Shown in pieces: positions 40,462 through 51,605 of a DNA stretch of 64,000 nucleotides (position 1 is its first letter; each line of letters begins with the position of its first letter). Source of the DNA: Clostridiales bacterium. GTDB lineage: Bacteria > Bacillota > Clostridia > Oscillospirales > Oscillospiraceae. The DNA lies in assembly GCA_902362775.1 (NCBI GenBank), contig CABIXV010000002.1, positions 327,362 through 391,361 on the forward strand. Direction: 5' to 3'. A program made the position numbers and the translations under genes. The notes beneath the pieces were generated by a model, which was not told the DNA's origin, did no database searches, and saw only the letters and a list, made by a program, of their open reading frames with translations.

Positions 40462-42234
40462 TTGGGGATTCGTGGTGTCATTGCCCTGCTGGGCGCCCTG
40501 GCTATCTTCCTGTTCGGTATGTCAACCATGACTTCCGGCCTGGAAAAACTGACTAGTGGAAAACTTGCTTCCCTTTTGGAGAAGCTGACTGATAATATTT
40601 TTAAAGGTGTCCTGCTAGGCGCAGTGGTGGCTGGTATGGTCCACTCCTCCGCGGCTACTACCGTTATGTGCATCGGGTTTGTCAACGCTGGCATTCTTAA
40701 GCTACGGCAGGCTGTCGGCGTCATCATGGGGGCCAACATCGGCACCACCATTACAGCCCAGATCCTGCGGCTGGGCGGCCTATCCGATGAAAATTTGTTT
40801 TTGGCTCTCCTGAAGCCTGAGATGCTAGGACCACTGACCGCCTTTGTGGGGATTCTGTTTTTCTCCTTCTTCAACAGCGGCCGCAAAAAAACAGTAGGTC
40901 AGATCCTGATCGGCCTTGGGCTGCTGTTCATCGGTATCAAATCCATGGAGAGCGCCCTAGCCCCCTTGACTGAGCTGGAGGCCTTCCAGCAGCTGTTCAT
41001 CCGCTTCTCCAACCCGGTACTGGGCATCGCTGTGGGTGCGGCTATCACGGCTTTGATCCAGAGCTCCACCGCCTCTGTGGCTATTCTACAGGCCCTTTCC
41101 GCTTCCGGCGTGGTCACATTTTCCACCGCCCTGCCCATCATCATGGGCCAGAACATCGGCACCTGCGTCACTGCCATCTTGTCCAGCATCGGCGCCAGCC
41201 GGAACGCTAAACGGACCGCTGCCGTCCACCTATACTTCAATGTGATCGGCACCGTGTTCTTCCTGGTGGTGTTGTACGGTCTCAACGCCCTGATAGGGCT
41301 GCCCTTCTGGCAGGATACCATGGACTATGGCTCCATCGCGAACCTGCATTCCTTCTTCAATATCGCTTGTACTGCCCTTCTGCTTCCTTTTAACCGGCAG
41401 TTGGTCAGCCTGGTGGAATGGACGATTCCAGACTCCGGTGCCGCTGATCCGGTAGCCACGGTGTTAGACCCCCGCTTCTTGTCCACTCCGTCAGTAGCTC
41501 TGGAACGGGCACGCACCGTGGTCCTCCAAATGGGTGAACTGGCCAAGAACAACTACCATCTGGCGGTGGAGCTTCTGTCCCATTACGATCAAAAGCAGTT
41601 GGATCTGCTTAACGAGCAGGAGGAGGCGCTGGACCATATGGAGAGCTCTTTGGACCAATATCTGGTCCAGCTCTCCCGCCACTCCTTAGATGACAAAGGC
41701 AGCGACCTAGTATCCGATCTGCTTCACGCCCTGTCTGATTTCGAGCGCATCGGTGATTATGTAGTCAACCTGTCCGAGTCGGCTACCGCGCTGAACGACG
41801 CCGCTCTCTCCTTCTCCCCCAAGGCACAGGCCGAGCTTGACTCCCTGTGCGCCGCCGTAGGAGAGGCCCTGAACCAGGTGCTGGAGGCCTACCGTGCCCA
41901 CGACGCCTACGCCGCCTTCCAGGTAGAGCCTTTGGAGGAAGTGGTGGACCTAATCACCGCCGCTCTGCGGGAGCGCCATGTGGAGCGGCTGAAAACCGGA
42001 GAGTGTACGGTAGAGGTGGGCACCCAGTTCCTGGAGCTGCTAACTAACCTGGAGCGCATCTCTGACCATTGCTCCAATGCCGCCGTCCGCGTCATCCACC
42101 AAGCGGCCGAGAAAGGCTCCCTAGTCCGTTCGGACATCCACGCCTATCTCCACCAGCTCCACCAGGGCGGATCACCCCAATTTGACCAGCTGTTCGCCCA
42201 GGCCACTGAAAAGTACTACCAGCCCATCTCCTGA
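40462..42234 (+). CDS. Na+/phosphate cotransporter family protein with PhoU-like domain
   Basis: A 590-residue protein. The membrane half (about 1-320) has two inverted NptA/SLC34-type repeats with QSS-like motifs (VHSSAATTVMCIGFVNAG..., ALIQSSTASVAILQAL, IIMGQNIGTCVTAILSS). The cytoplasmic C-terminal ~220 residues form a PhoU-like helical bundle (LLHALSDFERIGDYVVNLSE, LLTNLERISDHCSNAAVRVI). It should import or export phosphate with Na+, gated by the PhoU-like part. The TTG at 40462 behind GGGAGGAAAGAAA is the likely start. Polyphosphate enzymes at 12747-15811 give a metabolic but not positional link. Confidence 0.93.
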   Translation: MGIRGVIALLGALAIFLFGMSTMTSGLEKLTSGKLASLLEKLTDNIFKGVLLGAVVAGMVHSSAATTVMCIGFVNAGILKLRQAVGVIMGANIGTTITAQILRLGGLSDENLFLALLKPEMLGPLTAFVGILFFSFFNSGRKKTVGQILIGLGLLFIGIKSMESALAPLTELEAFQQLFIRFSNPVLGIAVGAAITALIQSSTASVAILQALSASGVVTFSTALPIIMGQNIGTCVTAILSSIGASRNAKRTAAVHLYFNVIGTVFFLVVLYGLNALIGLPFWQDTMDYGSIANLHSFFNIACTALLLPFNRQLVSLVEWTIPDSGAADPVATVLDPRFLSTPSVALERARTVVLQMGELAKNNYHLAVELLSHYDQKQLDLLNEQEEALDHMESSLDQYLVQLSRHSLDDKGSDLVSDLLHALSDFERIGDYVVNLSESATALNDAALSFSPKAQAELDSLCAAVGEALNQVLEAYRAHDAYAAFQVEPLEEVVDLITAALRERHVERLKTGECTVEVGTQFLELLTNLERISDHCSNAAVRVIHQAAEKGSLVRSDIHAYLHQLHQGGSPQFDQLFAQATEKYYQPIS

Positions 42235-42250
42235 CCTGTTTTCTACATGG

Positions 42251-42278
42251 CAAGAGCCGCCCTCACGGGCGGCTCTTG
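42251..42278. terminator. Bidirectional terminator between the Na/Pi transporter and the phosphorylase
   Basis: A 12-bp perfect stem CAAGAGCCGCCC/GGGCGGCTCTTG with a 4-nt loop between converging genes. Confidence 0.85.
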
Positions 42279-42281
42279 CTT

Positions 42282-43055
42282 CTATTTCGCGAGGTCCTGG
42301 GCAATCAGCAGCCGAACAGCCTCCACCCCAACTTGGATGGCGGAGGAGGTGTCGTGGGACTCCTCCTGATCCAAGCCCGCCTGCTCCCGCTCCTGGTTCC
42401 AGATCACATGGAACACAGATCCACACCGCACCCGGCGGCTGGCCGCCACAGCAAAGAGAGCCGCGGACTCCATTTCAGAGGCCAGCACCCCCAGGCGCTT
42501 CCATGCCTCCCATTTCTGCTCCAACTCATAGGACACCGGCATCCTGCCTGGAGAATGCTGACCATAGAAGGAGTCCTTACACTGGACCACCCCGGCATGC
42601 CAGGGGTAGCCCAAGGTCCGGCACGCCTGAACCAAGGCACAGGTGACCGCAAAGTTAGGGACTGCGGGCCACTCGATGGGGGCGTACTCCCGGCTTGTCC
42701 CCTCCATCCGGACAGCACCGGTGGCCACCACCACATCGTTGCTTCGGACAGCCAAATCGATTCCCCCACAGGTCCCCACTCGGACAAAGGTATGGGCACC
42801 GATGTTCGCCAGCTCCTCCATCGCAATGGCCGCGGAGGGTCCACCAATGCCGGTAGAACACACCGACACTTTTTCTCCCAACAGGGTACCGGTATAGACC
42901 ACATATTCCCGGTTGGTCCTTATATGGACAGGCTGGTCAAAACAGCGGGCGATGGACTCACACCGCCCCGGGTCACCCGGAAGAATACAGTATCCCCCCA
43001 CGTCTCCCGGCCTGCACTGGATATGGAACTGTATGTCCCGCTCCTGCTCATTCAT
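42282..43055 (-). CDS. Nucleoside phosphorylase (uridine phosphorylase-like)
   Basis: A 257-residue enzyme of the PNP/UDP family that splits nucleosides with phosphate into base and ribose-1-phosphate. Signatures: [15 protein letters not shown] at the N-terminus, [29 protein letters not shown] and [16 protein letters not shown]. Overall similarity favours uridine phosphorylase over purine-specific members, but specificity is not certain. The start at 43055 follows AAAGGAGGTCATTCCC. A stand-alone gene ending at the bidirectional hairpin. Confidence 0.92.
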   Translation of the reverse strand: MNEQERDIQFHIQCRPGDVGGYCILPGDPGRCESIARCFDQPVHIRTNREYVVYTGTLLGEKVSVCSTGIGGPSAAIAMEELANIGAHTFVRVGTCGGIDLAVRSNDVVVATGAVRMEGTSREYAPIEWPAVPNFAVTCALVQACRTLGYPWHAGVVQCKDSFYGQHSPGRMPVSYELEQKWEAWKRLGVLASEMESAALFAVAASRRVRCGSVFHVIWNQEREQAGLDQEESHDTSSAIQVGVEAVRLLIAQDLAK

Positions 43056-43156
43056 GGGAATGACCTCCTTTTTCCTGATATCTGGTTTATTTTAGCATGA
43101 CTTTCCACTCGAAACAATATATTTGTGGCGGGCACCTAAAAGCCTATCTGTCAATC

Positions 43157-43185
43157 TTGACCTTTCTGTGGAACTATACTATAAT
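43157..43185 (+). promoter_or_regulatory. Strong promoter upstream of the 235-aa exported protein gene
   Basis: TTGACC (43157-43162), 17-nt spacer, TATAAT (43180-43185): near consensus, 100 nt upstream of the TTG start. The rest of 43056-43284 shows nothing else. Confidence 0.8.
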
Positions 43186-43284
43186 TGGCCTTACTATAAT
43201 TGTGCTATTTTACCCCTTCCTTGATTCATTCAGGGAGGGATGGGCCTGTCATTCTATTTACACCGCCATGAAGGAGGTCCTATT

Positions 43285-43992
43285 TTGAAGCGTTCTATAT
43301 TCCCTGCGGCCGCAATCTGTCTACTGATTGGTTTTTTATTAGGTGGCATCTTTCCCTTTCCTTGGTCCCTTCGGGAAACTGTGATCCTTCCTCCTACCCC
43401 CAGCGCCCTGTCCAACGCTCCCGCCCCTGGCTCTTCTTCTGTCACAGACAGCTCCACCCAGACAGAATCATCTACCCCCCTGCCCCCGGACAACTTTCCC
43501 CTGCTCAACACCGCCTGTGCTGTTCTCCATGCCCTGAAAGAGGAGGATTACGGTCAGGTGGCCTCATTTGTCCACCCCGAAAAGGGCGTGACCTTTACCC
43601 CGTACTCTACCGTAAATCTTGAGCAAGACCTGACCCTTTCCGCGGCCCAAATCCAGGGGCTGGAAGAGGACCCCCGGGTCTACACCTGGGGCTTTGAAGA
43701 TGGCCGAGGCAACCCTATCCAGATGACGATATCCCAATATGTGGACCGGTATGTATTCAACCAGGACTACACCCAGGCCAGTGAGATCGGCATCGACCAG
43801 ATTATGATTAGCGGCAACGCCCTGGAGAATATTACTACGGCTTACCCCGGTTGCCGATTCGTAGACTTTTGTATCCCCAGTATTGACCCAGTGAACGAGG
43901 GGTTAGACTGGTGCTCCTTAAAGCTGGTATTCGAGCTGGGAGAGTCTGGCTGGCTGCTGGTAGGTGTAGTACACGGTGAGTGGACGATCTAA
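43285..43992 (+). CDS. Exported or membrane-anchored hypothetical protein
   Basis: 235 residues from the TTG at 43285 (RBS AAGGAGGTCC). An N-terminal hydrophobic segment (about residues 4-24) is followed by a Pro/Ser/Thr-rich linker (to about 65). A mixed alpha/beta domain then begins FPLLNTACAVLHALKEEDYGQVASFVHPEKGVTFTPY and ends ELGESGWLLVGVVHGEWTI. The domain pattern is common in clostridial exported proteins of unknown function; I assign none. It is upstream of trkA but separated by ~90 bp containing a palindrome. Confidence 0.8.
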   Translation: MKRSIFPAAAICLLIGFLLGGIFPFPWSLRETVILPPTPSALSNAPAPGSSSVTDSSTQTESSTPLPPDNFPLLNTACAVLHALKEEDYGQVASFVHPEKGVTFTPYSTVNLEQDLTLSAAQIQGLEEDPRVYTWGFEDGRGNPIQMTISQYVDRYVFNQDYTQASEIGIDQIMISGNALENITTAYPGCRFVDFCIPSIDPVNEGLDWCSLKLVFELGESGWLLVGVVHGEWTI

Positions 43993-44054
43993 AGTCCGCC
44001 TCTCTGTCTCTATATGTTCTGAAAAACATTCCCTCCTGCTCTGGTGAAAGCAGA

Positions 44055-44068
44055 GTATGATATCATAC
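44055..44068. promoter_or_regulatory. Perfect palindrome upstream of trkA
   Basis: GTATGATATCATAC, a 14-bp perfect palindrome 17 nt before the trkA start codon and adjacent to its RBS. It may be an operator; the binding factor is unknown. Confidence 0.4.
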
Positions 44069-44085
44069 GCGAAAGGATATTTTAC

Positions 44086-45477
44086 ATGAAAATCATCATT
44101 GTAGGCAGCGGAAAAGTCGGCTTCACGCTGGCAGAACAGCTGGTCCGGGAGCAGCACGACGTCACCATCGTGGATCTGCGGGAGGAGTCTCTGCGCCGGG
44201 CCTCCGATATGCTGGACGTCATGGTTATCCACGGGAACGGTGTCTCCACCTCCACTCTGCGGGAGGCCGGGGCGGATACCGCCGACCTGCTGGTCGCGGC
44301 CACCAATTCAGATGAGGTCAATATGGTCTGCTGCCTGACCGCAAAAAACATGGGCACTGGCTACACCATCGCCCGTATCCGTGACCTGGAGTACTCCAAT
44401 AGCCTGGTAGAGTTGCGCCGGAATCTGAAGATCGACATGGTCATCAATCCAGAGAACGCCACCGCCATTGAGATTTCCCGCCTGCTCCGTTTCCCTCCCG
44501 CCGCCAACATTGAAACGTTCTTTCGGGGCCGTGTGGAGCTGATGGGCTTTCGCCTACAGGATGGAGATTTTCTCGTTGGCACCCCCTTCTACTCTTTGCC
44601 TCCCCAGGTCAAGGAACTGTCCCTGCTGTTCTGTGCTGTAGAACGGGGAAAATCGGTGGTCATTCCCAATGGCTCCTTTGTTCCTCAAATTGGGGACAAG
44701 CTGTATCTGGTAGGACGTCCGGAAAGTCTGGATCAGTTTTTCCGCCTGCTGGGCCGATACGCTCAGAAGGTCCACCATGTCTTTATTCTGGGCGGCGGCA
44801 AGATCTCTGTCTACTTAGCACGCATTCTGGAGAAGATGGGGATGAAGCTGAAAATCGTGGAATTGGACGAGGCCCAGTGTCGTCTCATCAGTGAAAAATT
44901 CCCCAAGTCCATGGTAATCCATGGCGATGGTTCCGATCAGGAGCTGCTGGAGTCGGAGCGTTTTTCCGCTTCTGACGCCTTTGTAGCCCTCACGGACCGG
45001 GACGAGGACAATCTGATCATCTCCCTATATGCCATGCAGCAGGGCATACCCAAGGTAGTCGCCAAGGCCAACCGCCAGAATTATGCCGGCATTGCCCGGG
45101 CCATCGGTCTGGAAAGTGTTATCTCTCCCAAGGCCATCACTGCCGCCCAGATCCTTCACCGGGTCCGCGGGATGCAGAACTCTCAAGGCAGCGTGATGAA
45201 TTCACTCCACCGCATCGCTGACGGCGCGGCTGAGGCCATGGAGTTTACCGTGCGTTCTACTACCCGTTATCTGAATGTTCCCCTGAAGGATCTCCGTTTG
45301 AAAAGCGGCATTCTGATCGCCGTCATCATGCGTGGGCGGGACATCATCATCCCGGAGGGCTCCTCCTCTATTCAGGAGGGAGATTCCGTCATTCTGATTT
45401 CCCGCGGCAGGCTCATCCTAGACTTAAACGACATCTACGAGGACGATGGCCCCTTCCCCCACCCTGGAGAGCCTTAA
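44086..45477 (+). CDS. trkA: Trk potassium uptake regulatory subunit TrkA
   Basis: 463 residues on the cytoplasmic side of the membrane: two tandem RCK units, each an NAD-binding Rossmann domain plus a TrkA-C domain. First unit MKIIIVGSGKVGFTLAEQL and VIHGNGVSTSTLREAGADTADLLVAAT; second unit VFILGGGKISVYLARILEKMG and MVIHGDGSDQELLESERF. It gates the TrkH channel in response to nucleotides. The start at 44086 follows GAAAGGATATTTTAC; an upstream ATG in frame lacks an RBS. It is followed by a truncated trkH and then full trkH. Confidence 0.96.
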   Translation: MKIIIVGSGKVGFTLAEQLVREQHDVTIVDLREESLRRASDMLDVMVIHGNGVSTSTLREAGADTADLLVAATNSDEVNMVCCLTAKNMGTGYTIARIRDLEYSNSLVELRRNLKIDMVINPENATAIEISRLLRFPPAANIETFFRGRVELMGFRLQDGDFLVGTPFYSLPPQVKELSLLFCAVERGKSVVIPNGSFVPQIGDKLYLVGRPESLDQFFRLLGRYAQKVHHVFILGGGKISVYLARILEKMGMKLKIVELDEAQCRLISEKFPKSMVIHGDGSDQELLESERFSASDAFVALTDRDEDNLIISLYAMQQGIPKVVAKANRQNYAGIARAIGLESVISPKAITAAQILHRVRGMQNSQGSVMNSLHRIADGAAEAMEFTVRSTTRYLNVPLKDLRLKSGILIAVIMRGRDIIIPEGSSSIQEGDSVILISRGRLILDLNDIYEDDGPFPHPGEP

Positions 45478-45802
45478 ACTTATTTTGAAACTGTTAGGGC
45501 AGGCGGAGCTAAAAGGGTTGGAGTCGGTCCTTCCCCCTGCCTTGGCGTCTTTCGGTTGCTTTCCCCTCCTTCTACTGGGGACCTCCCTGATCATCTCTCT
45601 GGATGGGCACTCCTTTCCAGTCTCCCTCACCTCCGCTTTGACCAGTTTGAGCAATGTCTGGACCGGGCTGGATCTGATAGAACCTACCGGTCACTCTTCC
45701 TACCTGTCCAAACTGGTCATGTCTCTGTGCATGGCCATCGGCCGTCTGGAGCTCTTCCCCATCCTGGTCCTTTTCAGCCGTGAGGCTTGGCGGCACATCT
45801 GA
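45446..45802 (+). pseudogene. Truncated trkH copy between trkA and trkH
   Basis: A 118-residue frame made of a trkH-like start (LKLILKLLGQAEL, compare LKLILKLLGRVEL in trkH), a short unique stretch, and then a copy of the trkH C-terminus (GTSLIISLD, VSLTSALTSLSNV, KLVMSLCMAIGRLELFPIL, LFSREAWRHI). About 350 central residues are missing, and the last selectivity-filter motif NVGPGLE is changed to NVWTGLD. It overlaps the trkA end with a poor RBS. Best explained as a duplicated trkH that suffered an internal deletion; a functional mini-subunit is possible but unlikely. Confidence 0.7.
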
Positions 45803-45838
45803 TCTTTTTTCCCGATATTATTTTCCCGGAGGCCCTAT

Positions 45839-47275
45839 ATGAATGTCAAGCTCATCCTGAAACTCCTCGGCCGCGTAGAGCTGCTAATTGCCGGCTCCAT
45901 GTTGCTTCCTCTGGGGGTATCTCTGCTCTATGGCGAAAGTCCTCTCCCCTTTTTGACCAGCATCGCCGTTCTCCTGTGCACCTGCCTTCCCCTCTCTCTA
46001 ATGCGGACTGGGTCTGGCTTTTTTCTGCGGGACGGCTTCGCTGCTGTCGGCCTGATCTGGCTGCTGGTCAGCGTGGCCGGGGCGCTCCCCTTTTACTTCT
46101 CTGGGGAGTTTTCCTCCTTTACAGACTGTCTGTTTGAATCCGCCTCCGGCTTCACCACTACTGGTGCCACAATCCTAGCTGATATTGAGGCCTGCTCCAA
46201 AGGCATCCTCTTCTGGCGCTCCCTCACCCATTGGCTGGGCGGTATGGGCGTATTAGTGTTAGCCACTGCTATCGTACCCTCTCTCGGTATCCGCTCTCAC
46301 TACCTGACCCAGGCGGAGAGCCCCGGTCCGGTCTTCTCCAAGCTGGTACCCAAGCAGGCCCAGACCTCTAAAATCCTGTACAGTATCTATTGCGTCCTCA
46401 CCCTGACAGAGGTTGTGTGTCTGAAACTGGCCGGTATGCCGCTGTATGATTCCTTTATTCACGCTTTTTCCTCCGCCGGTACCGGGGGCTTTTCCAACCG
46501 GAATGCCAGCGTGGGCGCTTATGGCAGTGTGGCCATCGACTTGATTATTACCGTCTTTATTCTTCTGTTTTCACTGAATTTCGCGGTCTATTTCCTGCTG
46601 CTCACCCGGAAATGGCGGGAAGCCCTCTCCAGCGACGAGCTCCGGTTTTTCCTGCTAGTGGTGACAGGCGCCACCATCCTGATTGCCATAGACATCGCTC
46701 CCCTCTATACCAGTATTTGGGAGAGCCTCCGATATTCCGTGTTCCAGGTAGCCTCTATCATCTCTACCACTGGCTTCGCTACCGCGGATTTTGTACTCTG
46801 GCCCCATTTCTCCCAGACAATTCTAGTGCTCCTTATGTTCTGCGGCGCCTGTGCTGGCTCTACCGGAGGAGGCATCAAGTGCTCTCGGGTATTGATTCTG
46901 CTCCGTTCCATTCGGCGGGAGATCCACCGGGTTATTCATCCCCGGTCTGTCGAGGTAGTTAAGCTGGACGGCAAGGTGGTGGAAGAGGACACACTACGTT
47001 CTATTAGCGTTTTTGTCGGCAGCTATCTTTTCATCATACTAGCTGCCACCCTGATCATTTCTTTAGACGATTTTCCCTTCTCCGTATCTTTCAGTTCCGC
47101 CCTTACCTGTATCAGCAACGTGGGTCCTGGTTTGGAGCTGGTGGGTCCCACCGGTAATTTTTCCGCCTTCTCCCATCTGTCCAAGATAGTCATGTCACTG
47201 TGTATGATTATCGGGCGTCTGGAAATCTTCCCCATTCTGGTCCTTTTCAGCCGTCAAGCCTGGCGACACACCTGA
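45839..47275 (+). CDS. trkH: Trk/Ktr potassium uptake channel subunit TrkH
   Basis: A 478-residue membrane protein with four M-P-M repeats forming the K+ pathway. The four pore-loop glycines are in ASGFTTTGATIL, SSAGTGGFSNRN, ASIISTTGFATADF and CISNVGPGLEL. The intramembrane gate region lies around CGACAGSTGGGIKCSR. It works with TrkA upstream. The start at 45839 follows CCGGAGGCCCTAT. It ends at a strong terminator. The downstream pyrophosphatase, predicted to be K+-dependent, gives a functional connection. Confidence 0.96.
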   Translation: MNVKLILKLLGRVELLIAGSMLLPLGVSLLYGESPLPFLTSIAVLLCTCLPLSLMRTGSGFFLRDGFAAVGLIWLLVSVAGALPFYFSGEFSSFTDCLFESASGFTTTGATILADIEACSKGILFWRSLTHWLGGMGVLVLATAIVPSLGIRSHYLTQAESPGPVFSKLVPKQAQTSKILYSIYCVLTLTEVVCLKLAGMPLYDSFIHAFSSAGTGGFSNRNASVGAYGSVAIDLIITVFILLFSLNFAVYFLLLTRKWREALSSDELRFFLLVVTGATILIAIDIAPLYTSIWESLRYSVFQVASIISTTGFATADFVLWPHFSQTILVLLMFCGACAGSTGGGIKCSRVLILLRSIRREIHRVIHPRSVEVVKLDGKVVEEDTLRSISVFVGSYLFIILAATLIISLDDFPFSVSFSSALTCISNVGPGLELVGPTGNFSAFSHLSKIVMSLCMIIGRLEIFPILVLFSRQAWRHT

Positions 47276-47286
47276 TTTTTACAAGC

Positions 47287-47323
47287 GGCCCGGCCATTTC
47301 CTTGGAAATGGCCGGGCCTTTTT
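47287..47323 (+). terminator. Terminator of the trk operon
   Basis: A 15-bp perfect stem (47287-47301 with 47304-47318) followed by TTTTT. Confidence 0.92.
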
Positions 47324-47381
47324 CGGCTACTTCCGCCCTTTCTGTCACTGCTATCTTTTTTGAATCTCCCGTTATTTTGAC

Positions 47382-47409
47382 TTGCAATTTTTTTGTTATG
47401 TGGTAAAAT
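47382..47409 (+). promoter_or_regulatory. Candidate promoter of hppA
   Basis: TTGCAA (47382-47387), 16-nt spacer, TAAAAT (47404-47409), about 78 nt upstream of the TTG start. Confidence 0.5.
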
Positions 47410-47486
47410 ACTTTTATAACCTTACGACTAAGCAATCTTATTCTATATTTAGAATTTGCTTATCGTATCAAAGGAGCGTGTAAGAT

Positions 47487-49589
<2,103 letters not shown>

Positions 49590-49596
49590 AAACATA

Positions 49597-49630
49597 AAAA
49601 CCGCCCCCGCACAAATGCGGAGGCGGTTTT
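49597..49630. terminator. Bidirectional terminator between hppA and the HPr-like gene
   Basis: AAAACCGCC...GGCGGTTTT with an inner CCGCA/TGCGG extension and T-runs on both strands. Confidence 0.85.
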
Positions 49631-49631
49631 T

Positions 49632-49853
49632 TCAGGCCATTTTGGAAACCAGCTTGCTGAAGGCGCGGGGATCGACGTTGTCCTCCGCTACCACATGGGC
49701 CTTCTTCCCGATCAGGGCGAACAGCCCCAGCAGGGAGCGGGCATCCAGCATTACAGTGCCGGAACTGAGCCACACCTCATAGGGGGCCTTGGCCGCCAGC
49801 CGGTTTATTTTTTCGATCTGAGCACCATTCTTGATCTCGATCTCACAAATCAT
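49632..49853 (-). CDS. HPr-like protein without the phosphorylatable histidine
   Basis: A 73-residue protein starting MICEIEIKNGAQIEKINRL behind AAGGAGGTAATAG. The second half, SSGTVMLDARSLLGLFALIGKKAHVVAED, matches the region around Ser46 in HPr (VNAKSIMGLMSL). The first half has no GLHARP, so His15 is absent. A role in PEP phosphotransfer is therefore excluded; regulatory HPr-like proteins without His (Crh, which keeps Ser46) exist in Bacillus, and here the equivalent serine is in ARSLLG. It is preceded by a ~140-nt leader. Confidence 0.78.
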   Translation of the reverse strand: MICEIEIKNGAQIEKINRLAAKAPYEVWLSSGTVMLDARSLLGLFALIGKKAHVVAEDNVDPRAFSKLVSKMA

Positions 49854-50002
49854 ATCTATTACCTCCTTGATATCCGCCCGCGCGTTCTTAAGGTGCGGGC
49901 GGCCGTCGTGCCTCACCTCCATGCCGTCGGCCCGTGGAGGGAGGGGGCAGTTTCCTGTCGCTCTTGCCGTCGAGCGGACCGCCTCCTTCTGCGGTCGCCC
50001 GT

Positions 50003-50032
50003 ATTGTATCAGGAAGGACTTGCCTACGTCAA
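50003..50032 (-). promoter_or_regulatory. Promoter of the HPr-like gene
   Basis: Minus-strand TTGACG (50027-50032), 18-nt spacer, TACAAT (50003-50008). The long GC-rich leader (49854-49995) holds a GACCGC...GCGGTC hairpin but no riboswitch I recognise. Confidence 0.65.
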
Positions 50033-50132
50033 GGACGATTTTTGTTGAAGTCGCATAATTTATATCTTCATTTTTTGTATATAAATCACAATTCAAATCC
50101 TCAGCCACAGTATGGCCGAGGGTCTGATACCT

Positions 50133-51605
50133 CTAATCTTCCGGTCCGGCCATGAGGTCCATCTGCACTGTTTTAAAGGTTTCATCGTCAAACAGATGGA
50201 TCTGCCGGTGCTCCCAGGCCGACAGCAGGGGATAGCACAGCCAGCTATTCTGGTGGGTGTAGTCCATCTGGGATAAGAAGTATATCTTATCCTCCCCCTT
50301 GCCCCCCACATAGGACACATAGCCCCGGCAGTTCTCTCCCCACAAGGGCAGGGAGAACTGGGCAGACATGTCCCGCTGTGGGTTCGGCCCAAAGGAAAAG
50401 CCTCTTGAGGTATACTCCCACCCCAGGCTGGTGTACTCTCCCGTAAAGGTCTGTCCCTCCCGGTCATAGAGCAGCCGTCCAGAGAACTCTGTGGGGTACT
50501 CCTCCCAAGCCGCATACTGACTTTCCGCCGTAATTGCGGCGATTTGAAGGCGGATGCTCTCCGTCCCCCGGACCTTGGGCTCCTCCTGCCAGAGGAAGTG
50601 CTGGATCACCTTCCACCGCCCATCAGGAAGTTCCAGCGCCACACTGGTAAGGCGCAGCTCATACACATCATAGACCCGGCTGATGTGGGTGCTGTTCCCC
50701 ACAGTTTCCCGCACCTCACGGCCCTTATTCATGGGAAATTCCCTTTGCTCCACCACCGCCCGGATACTTTCGGCACAGTCAGCCAGATCCTCCGGAGCCA
50801 GGTCGGATGTCACGTCCTCCGGCACCCCCAGGTCCAGAAGGTGGGCTGCGGTTTCCTCCCATCCCGTCTGCTCCCCGGCAGGCCGCGGGACCCACTCCAT
50901 AGGGAACCGGCCAAAAAGGAGGGTGGCCAGAGGCAGACAGACCAGCAGAGCCCCAAGCCAGGACAGGCACACCGTCCTGTCAGACAGGCGGACAGGGGCC
51001 GCCTTCACTTCATATCCGGCTCCGTCCAGGAGATTGGCCAGCCTGGCCAGGTTGCGGAGCAGGGCGATATAGCAGACCAGCAGGACCAGCATCATCGGCC
51101 AGCCCTCCGCATCCAGGAAGGCCAGTCCGGTCAGGAGCAGATAAAACACGACCAGCGCGCCGGCGGCGCCGGCTCTTTGTTCCTGCCCGGCTTTCCGTTG
51201 GACAGCCCTGATCCCCTGCCACAGGCAGATATACTGCAGCAGAGGAATAAGCAAGGTCAGATACATCCAGGTGGGGGTCCCCTCGATTCGCAACAGGGTG
51301 GCGTTAGCCAGCAGCCGGAAAAATTGACCCATAACCCGGTATAGACTGATGGCCCAGCCCAGGGCAAACCACCCATTCTCTCGACGCAAAGTTCGGAAAC
51401 CCAGCCACATCAGCATCAGGCCGGCGGTGGGCAGCAGATACTGCAGCCACAGGAAATGGATTAAAATGGTGGTCAGCCCCACGCCCCAGACAACACGCCT
51501 AAGGGCCCGCTTCCAAGGTGTGATCTCATCCAGCACCTCCGCCGGAGGCGGTACAGCGGACATCCCCTCCTCTACCATCTGGTCAAAGCTCCGGTCGTCA
51601 GACAT
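50133..51605 (-). CDS. Multi-pass membrane protein paired with a sigma factor (possible anti-sigma)
   Basis: 490 residues from the ATG at 51605 (RBS GGGAGGTGAGTGG). A short cytoplasmic N-terminus (SFDQMVEEGMSAVPPPAEVLDEITPWKRA) has the look of a zinc-free anti-sigma head. About seven to eight membrane helices follow (residues ~40-265), then a ~230-residue extracytoplasmic domain. The gene overlaps the upstream sigma factor gene by 8 bp, the usual arrangement of a sigma/anti-sigma pair. No catalytic motif is seen. The anti-sigma role is inferred from context and topology only. Confidence 0.72.
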   Translation of the reverse strand: MSDDRSFDQMVEEGMSAVPPPAEVLDEITPWKRALRRVVWGVGLTTILIHFLWLQYLLPTAGLMLMWLGFRTLRRENGWFALGWAISLYRVMGQFFRLLANATLLRIEGTPTWMYLTLLIPLLQYICLWQGIRAVQRKAGQEQRAGAAGALVVFYLLLTGLAFLDAEGWPMMLVLLVCYIALLRNLARLANLLDGAGYEVKAAPVRLSDRTVCLSWLGALLVCLPLATLLFGRFPMEWVPRPAGEQTGWEETAAHLLDLGVPEDVTSDLAPEDLADCAESIRAVVEQREFPMNKGREVRETVGNSTHISRVYDVYELRLTSVALELPDGRWKVIQHFLWQEEPKVRGTESIRLQIAAITAESQYAAWEEYPTEFSGRLLYDREGQTFTGEYTSLGWEYTSRGFSFGPNPQRDMSAQFSLPLWGENCRGYVSYVGGKGEDKIYFLSQMDYTHQNSWLCYPLLSAWEHRQIHLFDDETFKTVQMDLMAGPED

